DNA of 64,000 nt from Dehalococcoidia bacterium (GTDB lineage: Bacteria > Chloroflexota > Dehalococcoidia > Lucifugimonadales > Lucifugimonadaceae). The notes beneath the pieces were generated by a model that worked only from the letters and a program-made list of their open reading frames with translations, made no database searches and was not told the origin of the DNA. Every line of letters starts with the position of its first letter. The stretch's first letter is position 1. A program made the position numbers and the translations under genes. The DNA is taken from the NCBI GenBank assembly GCA_028285005.1, contig JANQQP010000004.1, forward strand, positions 179,261 to 243,260, written 5' to 3'. Positions 43,156 to 51,393 of this stretch are shown piece after piece.

Positions 43156-44799
43156 ATGCATCTTCTAGAGGTCCTCAACCCCGTAGCGCCTCAACGCGGT
43201 GTGCTTAACGCCTTTCAGGCGAGCCCGCGTCCGCAAACTCTCGATGACAAGACAGTTGGACTGCTGTGGAGCGGCACGCATGGCGGCGATATCGCACTCA
43301 ACACCGCCGGCCAGATGCTGCAAGAACGATTCAGCAACGTGAAGGTCAACTTCTACAACGGCAACAACTACCCGGCGCCGCCACCGCTGGTGAAACAGGC
43401 AGGGGAGGAGTGCGACGTCGTCATCGGCGCCACCGCCGATTGAGGGACGTGCGCGTCGTGGATGGTCCACGACATGATTGAGCTCGAGAAGATGGGCCGG
43501 CCAGCCGTCGCCATCGTTTCGGGCCGTTTCGAGAGCGACGCAGTCGCCAGCTCTCGTGCATTCGGCATGCCAGACCTTCAGTGGGTTGTTGTGCCGCGCA
43601 TCTACCGGAACCTCGAGCCCGAGTTCAGCAAGAGCCAGACTGAGGATGCGATCGATGACCTGGTCGGGGCGCTCACGGCTTCGATCGATGCACGCGCTCC
43701 GGGCGTTGATACCGACACCACGCACCGTTTCGAGGGCGACGACAGGCACGACGCGATTCTCCGCATGAACGATGCCTTCATCCGTGAGGATCTGGGAGAC
43801 GGGCTTTTCCTGCACCCGCCGACCGCCGAAGCGGTCGAGGCGATGCTGCAGGGCACGAGCCTTCCGCCGGACCATGTCGTGTGTGACATGCCTCCGGGAT
43901 TTGGCCTCGCGACTGTCGAGAAGATCGCCATCAACTCGGTGATGGCAGGAGCGAAGCCCGAGCACCTGCCGGTCGTGATTGCGGGTGTGAAGGCGCTGTC
44001 GAAGATCGGAGGCCAGGGCGGCAAGTCGCTGCTGATGTCGACCAGTCCGCAAGCGCCCCTGCTGATCGTCAATGGTCCCATTACGAGAGAGCTGGGACTG
44101 AACCCGAGGTCGGCTCTTGGTCCGGGCAGAGACAACCAGGTCAACACGCTGATCGGGCGTGCGTTCGCACTCTGTTTCCGCAACATCGGCTACTGGTATC
44201 CGAACCAGATGGACATGGACACCATCGGCACGTCGCGGAAGTTCATTCAGTGCATCGCTGAGAACGAAGAGATGAGCCCGTGGGACCCTTTCCACGTAGA
44301 CCGCGGATTCAAAAAAGACGAGAGCACAGTCAGCCTCTTCATCACGGACGGCGAGCTCGATGTGCAGGACCAGGGCAACCACACTGCCGAGGGTCTACTC
44401 CGCAACCTCGCGTACGGCTGCACGTTCGGCACGCGCAGTTTGCAAGGCGAGAAGGGCGGTGTGCAGCGGTTGATACTGATGCCGCCGGATGTCGCCAAGC
44501 CTGTTGGTTCTCAGGGCTTCTCCAAGCAGGAGGCGAAGGAGTTCATTCACGAGCACGCGCGCGGCAGCTTCGGGCAGATGATCGAGTACATGCCGCTCGA
44601 AGGCGAGGCTCGTGTCAGCGAGCATTGGAAATGGCTTGAACAGCTAACGCCAAAACAGCGGCTGGAGATTCAGATCAACGTGATGGACTCGCCGGAGGAC
44701 TGCTCGATCATCGTGGTCGGAGCAGACCGCGCAAAGACGGCGGTCTTCCCTAGCGGTCCTTCACCGGTTACCGAAGGAGTCGACCAGTATCGGGCTTGA
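43156..44799 (+). CDS. UGSC-family selenoprotein (UGA read as selenocysteine)
   Basis: One frame of 547 residues with a single in-frame UGA at 43441-43443 (residue 96). Before it: EECDVVIGATAD. After it: GTCASWMVHDMIELEKMGRP. That is the UGSC family pattern, here Sec-Gly-Thr-Cys, and the fold continues seamlessly (AVAIVSGRFESDA, GMPDLQWVVVP). A perfect hairpin starts 12 bases past the UGA. GGAGAG precedes the ATG. Residues about 230-547 form a second domain I cannot name (GPGRDNQVNTLIGRAF, MDSPEDCSIIVVGAD). The Sec/Cys pair suggests a redox activity; the substrate is unknown. Ordinary gene callers will split it at the UGA. Confidence 0.75.
43441..43473 (+). promoter_or_regulatory. UGA codon with bacterial SECIS-like hairpin
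   Basis: The UGA (43441-43443) is followed by GTCGTGGA (43455-43462), loop TGG, and TCCACGAC (43466-43473), a perfect 8-bp stem. The apex lies about 21 bases from the UGA and carries G residues, within the geometry bacterial SelB needs. The hairpin is inside the coding region, as in all bacterial SECIS elements. Confidence 0.65.
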
Positions 44800-44877
44800 G
44801 GACGGTTTGGCTAAGAGATTCGATGCTGTGAGTAGGCGCAGTCAAATCGCCAAAGTGACCCGTGCATCGGACAGCGA

Positions 44878-46008
44878 ATGACTTCGGCTTATGACGTCAT
44901 CGTGGTCGGCGTGGGCGCGATGGGCAGCGCTACGGTCTACGAGCTTGCGAAGCGTGGCAAGCGGGTTCTCGGACTCGAGCAGTTCGACGTGCCGAACGAC
45001 CAGGGCTCTTCGCACGGCGTCAACCGGATCATCCGGCTCGCGTACTACGAGCATCCGTCCTACGTGCCGCTCCTGCGACGCGCCTACGAGCTCTGGGACG
45101 AGATCGAGTCGAAGTGCGGCGAGAAGCTGTTCTACAAGACCGGCTCGATAGACACAGACACTGAAAGCGGTGAGGTGTTTACGGGCTCGTTGGAGTCTTG
45201 TCAGATCCACGACATCCCGCACGAGGTGCTATCGGCATCTGAAGTGAATCAGCGCTTTCCGGGTTACTTGCTGCCCGAAGGTCACTTCGCCCTGTTCCAG
45301 GCGGACGGCGGGTTCCTGCTATCTGAGAGATCGATCGTTGCATACGCCAACGCAGCTATGTCGCTGGGTGCGGAGATACATGCGCGTGAGAAGGTGTTGG
45401 GGTGGGAGGCGACAGGTGCGGGGGCCGTAAAGGTCAGCACGTCATGTGGCGAATATGAAGCAGGTTCACTGGTGATCACCGCCGGGGCGTGGAGCGAGAA
45501 ACTTTTGCCTGCGCTTGCCGGTCGCGCTGTGCCTGAGCGACAGGCGCTGGCGTGGCTGCAACCCGAAGATCCAGGTCTGTTTGCGCCGGATCGATTCCCC
45601 GTTTTCAATGCCATGTTCGAAGAGGGCCGCTACTACGGCTTCCCTGTATTCGGCATCCCCGGATTCAAGATCGGCAGATACCACCACCTGGACGAACAGA
45701 CCGATGCCGACAAGGTTGACCGTGAAGTGACTGACCGCGATGAGGCGATTCTGCGATCAGCGGTTGAGCGCTACTTTCCGCAGGCCAACGGTGCGGTGAT
45801 GACAATGAAGACCTGCATGTTCACGAACTCGCCAGACGAGCACTTCATCATCGGCTCACCGGACGGCGTCCCAGAGATTACCTTCGCTGCCGGATTCTCC
45901 GGACATGGATTCAAGTTCGCGAGCGTCATCGGAGAGATCATGTCCGATCTGGCGATTGACCGACGCACACGCCACGACATCTCATTGCTCGACCCGAGCA
46001 GGTTCTAA
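44878..46008 (+). CDS. Monomeric sarcosine oxidase/N-methyl amino acid oxidase
   Basis: A 376-residue FAD enzyme of the MSOX/SolA family. VIVVGVGAMGSATVYELAKRG is the dinucleotide-binding site. SSHGVNRIIRLAYYEHPSYV holds the His and Arg next to the flavin. MKTCMFTNSPDEHFIIG carries the Cys to which FAD is covalently attached in this family, and FSGHGFKFA closes the site. It oxidatively demethylates sarcosine or a related N-methyl amine to release formaldehyde and hydrogen peroxide. It uses ATG at 44878, 78 bp after the selenoprotein. Confidence 0.85.
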   Translation: MTSAYDVIVVGVGAMGSATVYELAKRGKRVLGLEQFDVPNDQGSSHGVNRIIRLAYYEHPSYVPLLRRAYELWDEIESKCGEKLFYKTGSIDTDTESGEVFTGSLESCQIHDIPHEVLSASEVNQRFPGYLLPEGHFALFQADGGFLLSERSIVAYANAAMSLGAEIHAREKVLGWEATGAGAVKVSTSCGEYEAGSLVITAGAWSEKLLPALAGRAVPERQALAWLQPEDPGLFAPDRFPVFNAMFEEGRYYGFPVFGIPGFKIGRYHHLDEQTDADKVDREVTDRDEAILRSAVERYFPQANGAVMTMKTCMFTNSPDEHFIIGSPDGVPEITFAAGFSGHGFKFASVIGEIMSDLAIDRRTRHDISLLDPSRF

Positions 46009-46016
46009 GCACAGCG

Positions 46017-46547
46017 CTAGCGCGGGAACCAGTGTCGCTTCTCGACCAGGCCGCGCACGAACATCAGCTGTCCAAGGTGCGCCAGTCCGCCGTGCACTGC
46101 GCGGAACACGAGGTCGGAGACCGTAGCGTCGCCCGAATTCCCACTTAAGGCCTTCGATGAGCCCAGGTCTTCAAGCATCGATATCTGCCCGCTCAGGAAT
46201 TCGTGAGCGGATCTTGCATAGCCGCTCAATGCTGCGGCCGATTCTGGACGAACCGCGTCTACTTGCTCATCGGTGTGTCCTCTGCCGTGATCGGACGGGT
46301 CGGCCGGCAAACCGAACTTTTGGTGCCAGCGATCGGTCACCCAGAGTTGCTCGCCGCCGGATAGGTCCGCGGCTCGGGCATCCTGCAGACGTGCGATGTG
46401 CCATGCGAGCCAGGCCATGGGGTTCGACTGGCCCGTCGGTCTCCACAGAAGCTGTTCAAGCTCCATGCCGTCGAGCGACATCTGGAGTTCGGCATTGATG
46501 TCGTCGAGTACGTGGAGCACGAAGTCCCGCAGATCATTCCCAGGCAT
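46017..46547 (-). CDS. DinB-family protein
   Basis: A 176-residue four-helix protein of the DinB/YfiT superfamily. MAWLAWHIARLQDARAADL has the first metal-binding His. The late His is in AVHGGLAHLGQLMFVRGL. These proteins bind a divalent metal and are often thiol-dependent S-transferases. It lies 16 bp downstream of another DinB-superfamily gene on the same strand, so the two likely act together. It is convergent with the sarcosine oxidase gene. Confidence 0.8.
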   Translation of the reverse strand: MPGNDLRDFVLHVLDDINAELQMSLDGMELEQLLWRPTGQSNPMAWLAWHIARLQDARAADLSGGEQLWVTDRWHQKFGLPADPSDHGRGHTDEQVDAVRPESAAALSGYARSAHEFLSGQISMLEDLGSSKALSGNSGDATVSDLVFRAVHGGLAHLGQLMFVRGLVEKRHWFPR

Positions 46548-46562
46548 TTGCGCCTCCCTGAC

Positions 46563-47327
46563 TCACATCGATTTGGCCGTCGCGTCGCGAAGGAAGTTCG
46601 CCAGCTCAGGATCGCCTTCGATTTCGAGATGATCCATATCGCCACGTCCCCACAGCCACAGGTTAAGCGCGGCAGCAGTCCCCCTGATCGTGCAGTCAAC
46701 CGAATCGGTCGTCGACTCAAACAAGGCCGTTGGAATGTCGGTGAGCACTCTGCCGCTCCTCGTGGTACCGGAGTAGCTGCCGGTTCTCAGAGCCCAACTG
46801 TTTTGCGGAGACCTCAGTTCGATGATGTTGTCGCCTCTGTTCAGGGTCGCCCAATCCGGCACATCCCCGATGAACACGGAAACAGCTTCGTCGATACCGT
46901 CATCTGCGATTATTTCGTCCACATCCGATGCCTCTCCGTGAGCCAGTTCGGCGTCTACCCGATGGATCAGCGTTTCGTGGGCCATGCGCCTGAACCAGAA
47001 CCCCGCAGTTTGATCTGTTGGGTGCCAGGTCCAGACCGGGTCCGAGGCAACCTTGGTCTTGAAAGCGTCGAGCATGCGCGTGAAGGCATCTTCGAACCAG
47101 GTTACGAACTGATCGGTTGGCTGATCGACTGCGGTCTCGCGATCGCCGACACCTCTCACGACCACCTGCTCTTTTCGGAGGTAGATAACTCCGGTGTGGA
47201 CCACCACGTCTTGCACGGTCCAGCCGGGACAGGTAGGCACGGGCGCGTCGAGGCCCTTCCGTGCCGCCTCAGCCAGCAGGTGAGCGTCACGTTCGATCGA
47301 GTTCAGAAACTGTTCCGTGGTTGGCAT
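46563..47327 (-). CDS. Maleylpyruvate isomerase-family (TIGR03083-like) protein
   Basis: A 254-residue protein. The N-terminal half is a DinB-like helix bundle with the family mark VPTCPGWTVQDVVVHTG, in which the His is a metal ligand, and FWFRRMAHETLIHRVDAE supplies Glu and His. The C-terminal half is an SCP2-like domain. Relatives are mycothiol-dependent maleylpyruvate isomerases, but most members have no known substrate. The ATG at 47327 follows AGGGG; the frame upstream to 47456 looks noncoding. Confidence 0.75.
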   Translation of the reverse strand: MPTTEQFLNSIERDAHLLAEAARKGLDAPVPTCPGWTVQDVVVHTGVIYLRKEQVVVRGVGDRETAVDQPTDQFVTWFEDAFTRMLDAFKTKVASDPVWTWHPTDQTAGFWFRRMAHETLIHRVDAELAHGEASDVDEIIADDGIDEAVSVFIGDVPDWATLNRGDNIIELRSPQNSWALRTGSYSGTTRSGRVLTDIPTALFESTTDSVDCTIRGTAAALNLWLWGRGDMDHLEIEGDPELANFLRDATAKSM

Positions 47328-47458
47328 TTTGCCCCTGGGCCTTGGTCTGTTGCGGTAACTTTGGTCGGCTGTGAGTTTGGGCCTGAGGCTGGTGATTCTA
47401 AGACATTGACCGCTAGAATCACCGGCACTCGCCAGCTGCCAGAAACAGAGGTGCATCT

Positions 47459-48424
47459 TTGCTCAAGTTTGTCTTCACGCCACCGATCGATGATTTGCGC
47501 CTGGAGTGGGCCAGGAGACTTGGCGACACGCTGACAGAGTACTCGGTGGTGGTGCCGGAGACCGAAGAAGACCTTAAACGAGAGATCGTTGACGCTGATG
47601 CTGCGTTCGGATGGGTGCCGCCGGACGCACTGGCAGCCGCAACGAAGCTCCGATGGCTGCAAAACCCTGATGCGGGACCGTTCGAAGGCTACTTCTACAC
47701 GGAGCTAGTCAATCACCCGGTGACAATCTGCAATCCGCGGGGCATCTACTTCGACCACATCTCGCACCACATCATGATGTACATCCTTGGACTGTCGCGT
47801 GGTCTTCCGTACTACTTCGACGCTCAGCGGAAGGCCGAATGGGACAAGGATGCGCGCAGGAGCGGCTATGTTTCCTTGCCTGACTCAACGGTCTTGATTT
47901 CAGGTGTGGGTGGCATCGGGCATGAAACGGCGCGCCTGTGCAACGAGTTCGGAATGCGTGTGATTGGTATAGACCCGCGTCCCGAGCACGATGTTCCTGG
48001 TGTCGAGATGCATGGCACAGACATGCTCGATACTTTGCTGCATGAAGCTGACTTCGTTGTGACCACAACTCCGCATACACCTGAGACGGAAGGCATGTGG
48101 AACGAAAGCCGGTTCAAGTTGATGAAGCCGTCGGCCTATTTCATAAGCATTGGTCGTGGCAAGACGACTGTTCTTGAAGATCTGACCAGGGCAGTCGAGG
48201 ATGGGGAGATCGCCGGTTGCGGCCTCGACGTCTTCGAGATTGAGCCGCTGCCGTCGGATCATCGGCTATGGCATCTGCCAAACGTCATCTTGACTCCTCA
48301 CGTAGCGGTCAAGGACGCCGAGAACCTGCCCGAGCGCAGATACCAGGTGATTCTTGAGAACGCACGGCTATTTGCGGCCGGTGAACCGCTTAAAAATGTC
48401 GTAGACAAGGCTCTCTGGTACTAA
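47459..48424 (+). CDS. D-2-hydroxyacid dehydrogenase
   Basis: A 321-residue NAD-dependent enzyme of the GhrA/D-isomer dehydrogenase type. VLISGVGGIGHETARLCNEFG is the Rossmann loop. The catalytic Arg is in FISIGRGKTTVLED, Glu in DVFEIEPLPSDH, and His in ILTPHVAVKD. The N-terminal domain has the HISHHIMMYILGLSRG helix of the family. It is only distantly like the protein at 9517-10650. The start is a TTG at 47459, and it is divergent from the maleylpyruvate isomerase-like gene. Confidence 0.82.
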   Translation: MLKFVFTPPIDDLRLEWARRLGDTLTEYSVVVPETEEDLKREIVDADAAFGWVPPDALAAATKLRWLQNPDAGPFEGYFYTELVNHPVTICNPRGIYFDHISHHIMMYILGLSRGLPYYFDAQRKAEWDKDARRSGYVSLPDSTVLISGVGGIGHETARLCNEFGMRVIGIDPRPEHDVPGVEMHGTDMLDTLLHEADFVVTTTPHTPETEGMWNESRFKLMKPSAYFISIGRGKTTVLEDLTRAVEDGEIAGCGLDVFEIEPLPSDHRLWHLPNVILTPHVAVKDAENLPERRYQVILENARLFAAGEPLKNVVDKALWY

Positions 48425-48448
48425 AGTCCCAGCCTGCGGAAGCTCTGC

Positions 48449-48489
48449 TGCAACTTGGCGCCAGTTGCAGCCGGTAATCTCAGATTACC
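48449..48489. other. Two adjacent perfect hairpins
   Basis: TGCAACT/AGTTGCA (48449-48455 and 48463-48469, 7-base loop) is followed at once by GGTAATC/GATTACC (48473-48479 and 48483-48489, loop TCA). No U-tract follows. They could be a bidirectional terminator after the dehydrogenase gene or a regulatory RNA structure ahead of the lipoprotein gene. Confidence 0.4.
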
Positions 48490-48668
48490 CGCCCTGCAAA
48501 CTCGGAGAACCTTTCCGCCACACCTTCGTCACCCCTTGTTCAAGTACGTCTCCAGCACCCTCTTAGCTGTTGCGGATCGACGTCCTTGAACAACGACGTT
48601 TAGGTCGCCACTTCCCGGTCATAACCAAGGTGACCTGCAGCCGTTCGGGTGACTACCAGGATTCTGTT

Positions 48669-49727
48669 TTGAAGGCTCGTACCAGCTTCGCCGTTACGCT
48701 CATCGCATTCATCGCGATCGTTGCGTGCGCGCCCGGAGCGGGAGCCGAAAACGTGCCGGAAGGTTCGCCATCGGCTGGCGGCAACCCCATCCGCACGTTC
48801 CCTACATCGACGCCGTGGCCTCAATTCGGTCCACCGCCGGTGACCGCAGACTCGATCACGCCGACCGTGCAGGCTGCGCCGGACGTTTCACCAACCTCGA
48901 CATCGGTTGATGGAATGCCGGTTTCGATCTCCGGCGGCGGCGGACTTGCTGCAGCGGACGACAGCCCTCCGGTTTCGACAGTCACTCCAGTGCCTGTAGG
49001 GCCAGCGACGCCGTTCGATGATTCGGGGACATTCGAGCCGGTGTTGCAGTATTCCTACTCGTTGCCGCTCGAATGGAACGACCTTGTCGGAGACGACGAG
49101 TTGGTTGTCTGGCACTCATCGCGGCAAGTCCACATCTCACTGAGGGAACGATCCGTGGACCGGAACCTGTATTCATCCATTGAAGAGATCGCCAGGTCAG
49201 TGGAGCCCTTGGCTTTCGTCGACTGGAGCGAACGGTCCCTCTCAGACTTCCGGCTGATCGACGAGAATTCTTACAGGCTTGAGTTTGCGGGCACGAGGCT
49301 CGGTGAGCCGGTCGTGGCGGTAGTTGACTGGCACCTGTGGGGCGAGATTCTGGTCGAGGTGGTGACCGAGGCCGAGGCATCGATATGGGCGCAGGATTCC
49401 AACCGGAGAAACACCGCAATGCTCATCTCCGAGTCGATGACTCCCGATTCCGGCATGCCTGCATTGACGTCATCTGAGATCGAGAATCAGTTGCGCGTGC
49501 GTTTCAATGACCGGGCCAGCAACGTCTTCTCGGGGCCCGGCGACGGCACACCTGGGTTCGAATACTCATGCCGGCAGGTACTGCTGGAGCTTCTTTCCGA
49601 TCCCATCTACGTTGGCGATGGTGAGTGGCAGGTTTTCGTTGTCAGTGGCAATGGCGCTCAGGTCTGGCAGATCTTCGAGCCAGACCTGACTATCATCCCG
49701 GCAATTCACAACACCAGCGCCTGCTAA
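48669..49727 (+). CDS. Secreted lipoprotein of unknown function
   Basis: A 352-residue lipoprotein. A hydrophobic stretch (about 6-19) ends in the lipobox IVAC, placing the lipidated Cys at residue 20. A long Pro/Ser/Thr-rich linker (about 25-115) separates it from a soluble C-terminal domain (LQYSYSLPLEWNDLVGDDE, RLEFAGTRLGEPVVAVVDWH, GDGEWQVFVVSGNGAQVW). I do not recognise the domain. The TTG at 48669 follows AGGA. It is a single gene between the dehydrogenase and RraA-like genes. Confidence 0.6.
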   Translation: MKARTSFAVTLIAFIAIVACAPGAGAENVPEGSPSAGGNPIRTFPTSTPWPQFGPPPVTADSITPTVQAAPDVSPTSTSVDGMPVSISGGGGLAAADDSPPVSTVTPVPVGPATPFDDSGTFEPVLQYSYSLPLEWNDLVGDDELVVWHSSRQVHISLRERSVDRNLYSSIEEIARSVEPLAFVDWSERSLSDFRLIDENSYRLEFAGTRLGEPVVAVVDWHLWGEILVEVVTEAEASIWAQDSNRRNTAMLISESMTPDSGMPALTSSEIENQLRVRFNDRASNVFSGPGDGTPGFEYSCRQVLLELLSDPIYVGDGEWQVFVVSGNGAQVWQIFEPDLTIIPAIHNTSAC

Positions 49728-49940
49728 TCATTCGACCGAAGCCGCTCTGGCGCGGATCACTTCATCGAGGCGATCTGTGGACTGATTCATCGGCGTCGCG
49801 CCATCTACTCGAACCGATTTCGCTGAGTGGCAACGCGCGCTGCGCGGACGCCTGATACCTTTACTCGCTGCCGCAGCAAGACGCTCTTCGGCCGCCAGAA
49901 TTCGAACATCTCAAGCATTTGTCACCCAAGGAACATGTAA

Positions 49941-50657
49941 ATGCCCGACGCACAGACTCCCTTGACCTCAGACCAGTTGAGCGCGCTTGCTCAGCTCGAT
50001 ACTCCGACGATTGCCAACGCACTGGAAGAGCTGGATATTCGACCGAGGACCGAAGGTTTTCTGCGGCCCGAGATCAAGTGTGTGTCGCCCGTCGAAGGCA
50101 CGGTCGTGGGCTACGCCGTGACAGGGCTGATCTCCGCAAGGCACCGTTCACCTAAGGCACTCGGCCGGTCCGACTACTGGGACGCAATTGTGTCTGTTCC
50201 AGCGCCGCGGATGATCGTGTTACACGACATCGACTACCCGGACGTGATCGGTTCTTACTGGGGCGAGGTCCAGGGCAACACGGCCCTGGGTCTTGACTGC
50301 GTCGGCGCTGTTACAGATGGAGGCGTCCGAGACCTGCGAGAGGCTGAAGAGATGGGCTTCCCGTTCTGGGCTAAGGAAGTGATGGTCTCGCACGGCTACA
50401 TTCACGCTCTGGAGTTCAACGTGCCTATCGGCATCGGCGGTGTGCTGGTCCGCCCCGGCGATGTGATCGCGGCGGATATGCACGGCGCGATTGAGGTTCC
50501 GGTCGACGCTGTGCCGAAGCTGCCAGAAGTCGCCAGGATGCTCACGGAACGAGAATCGATTGTGATCGATGCGGCGCGATCCGAGGGTGCTTCACCGGAG
50601 ACGCTGTCTGCAGCCTGGGACCGTGCTTCAAAGATTGGCGCCGAGCAGACGTACTAG
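49941..50657 (+). CDS. RraA/HMG aldolase-family protein
   Basis: A 238-residue protein of the RraA/dimethylmenaquinone-methyltransferase-like fold, which includes 4-hydroxy-4-methyl-2-oxoglutarate aldolases. LAQLDTPTIANALEELDIRPR opens the fold. The metal/substrate motif is GAVTDGGVRDLREAEEMGFPFWAK, with the key Gly, Arg and Asp, and VRPGDVIAADMHGAIEVP is the conserved C-terminal segment. An aldolase or decarboxylase role in catabolism is more likely than RNase E inhibition. It is the last host gene before the portal block. Confidence 0.82.
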   Translation: MPDAQTPLTSDQLSALAQLDTPTIANALEELDIRPRTEGFLRPEIKCVSPVEGTVVGYAVTGLISARHRSPKALGRSDYWDAIVSVPAPRMIVLHDIDYPDVIGSYWGEVQGNTALGLDCVGAVTDGGVRDLREAEEMGFPFWAKEVMVSHGYIHALEFNVPIGIGGVLVRPGDVIAADMHGAIEVPVDAVPKLPEVARMLTERESIVIDAARSEGASPETLSAAWDRASKIGAEQTY

Positions 50658-50796
50658 AGCGCTCACCCATCAAGTTTGCCTGTATCTGCGTTCGGCGGCA
50701 GGGCCACAGTGGATTCGTAGCCGTGTCATCGCGAGCAACGACGTGGCGGAACCACTGATGCACCGCTTCAACGAGTTCTAAGCTGGACGGAGCAGC

Positions 50797-51012
50797 TTAG
50801 CTGATCTCCACGTTCCAGTCGTCTGGCCGAGGCACGCGGCCGCCAGTTGCGCGTCTGCGATCTCTGAATTGCGCCTGCTGAAGCGCCCTGACAGCCTTCT
50901 TCACCTCGCGCTGAGCCGCGTGGCGCTCCGATGACGAGCGGGACTGTTTGGCCTCGGCAATTCTCTTCAGATAAAGAGACCTTGCCTGTGTTGTGCTCAA
51001 GATTCGGTTCAT
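50797..51012 (-). CDS. Small basic helical protein
   Basis: A 71-residue, strongly basic, helix-rich protein (SLYLKRIAEAKQSRSSSERH, EVKKAVRALQQAQFRDRRRA). AGGAG lies nine bases before the ATG at 51012. I do not recognise a family. It could bind nucleic acid. It lies upstream of, and divergent from, the portal gene. Confidence 0.4.
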   Translation of the reverse strand: MNRILSTTQARSLYLKRIAEAKQSRSSSERHAAQREVKKAVRALQQAQFRDRRRATGGRVPRPDDWNVEIS

Positions 51013-51393
51013 GAGGCTGGACTCCTGTCAGCTTCCAAACAGTGCATAGCTGTTCTTGCACTCATTCTGCCGTTAATAGGCTGCCTGCGGGATGAGCGCA
51101 GCCACGTTCTGAACTTGACGCATCCTGCTGTGATTCGCTCATGAGTGCATCACGTGCTGGTCAGGTGGCTGCCCACCGCATGAGGCCATGTTTGCAGCAG
51201 GTGGAATGTCCGGGACGTGTGCGAAGTGTTGGCGCTACTCGAGCCTCTCGCAACTTCCACCACAACGAATCTGTGATCGACCCAAAAGCCGGTAGCCGGA
51301 GGCATTGGCTCCCTGACACGGCGCTTGGATCGTGTTCGGCCGCGCCATAGCCTGAAGCCAGGACATCATTGACTAGCTACCAGGAGCGGCGAA
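51013..51393. other. Intergenic region upstream of the portal gene
   Basis: These 381 bp separate the small basic gene from the portal gene. I see no convincing coding frame; a 69-codon frame at 51141-51350 has no ribosome site and an ill-composed product. The promoter for the portal block must lie here, but no strong -35/-10 pair stands out. Confidence 0.3.

Noticed and set aside
43441-43461. Nonsense mutation splitting a pseudogene
   Set aside because: The frame continues without loss on both sides, the flanking residues match the UGSC selenoprotein pattern, and a well-placed hairpin follows. Recoding is the better explanation.
51141-51350. 69-codon frame upstream of the portal gene
   Set aside because: It has no Shine-Dalgarno and its product composition is not protein-like; it is more likely noncoding.
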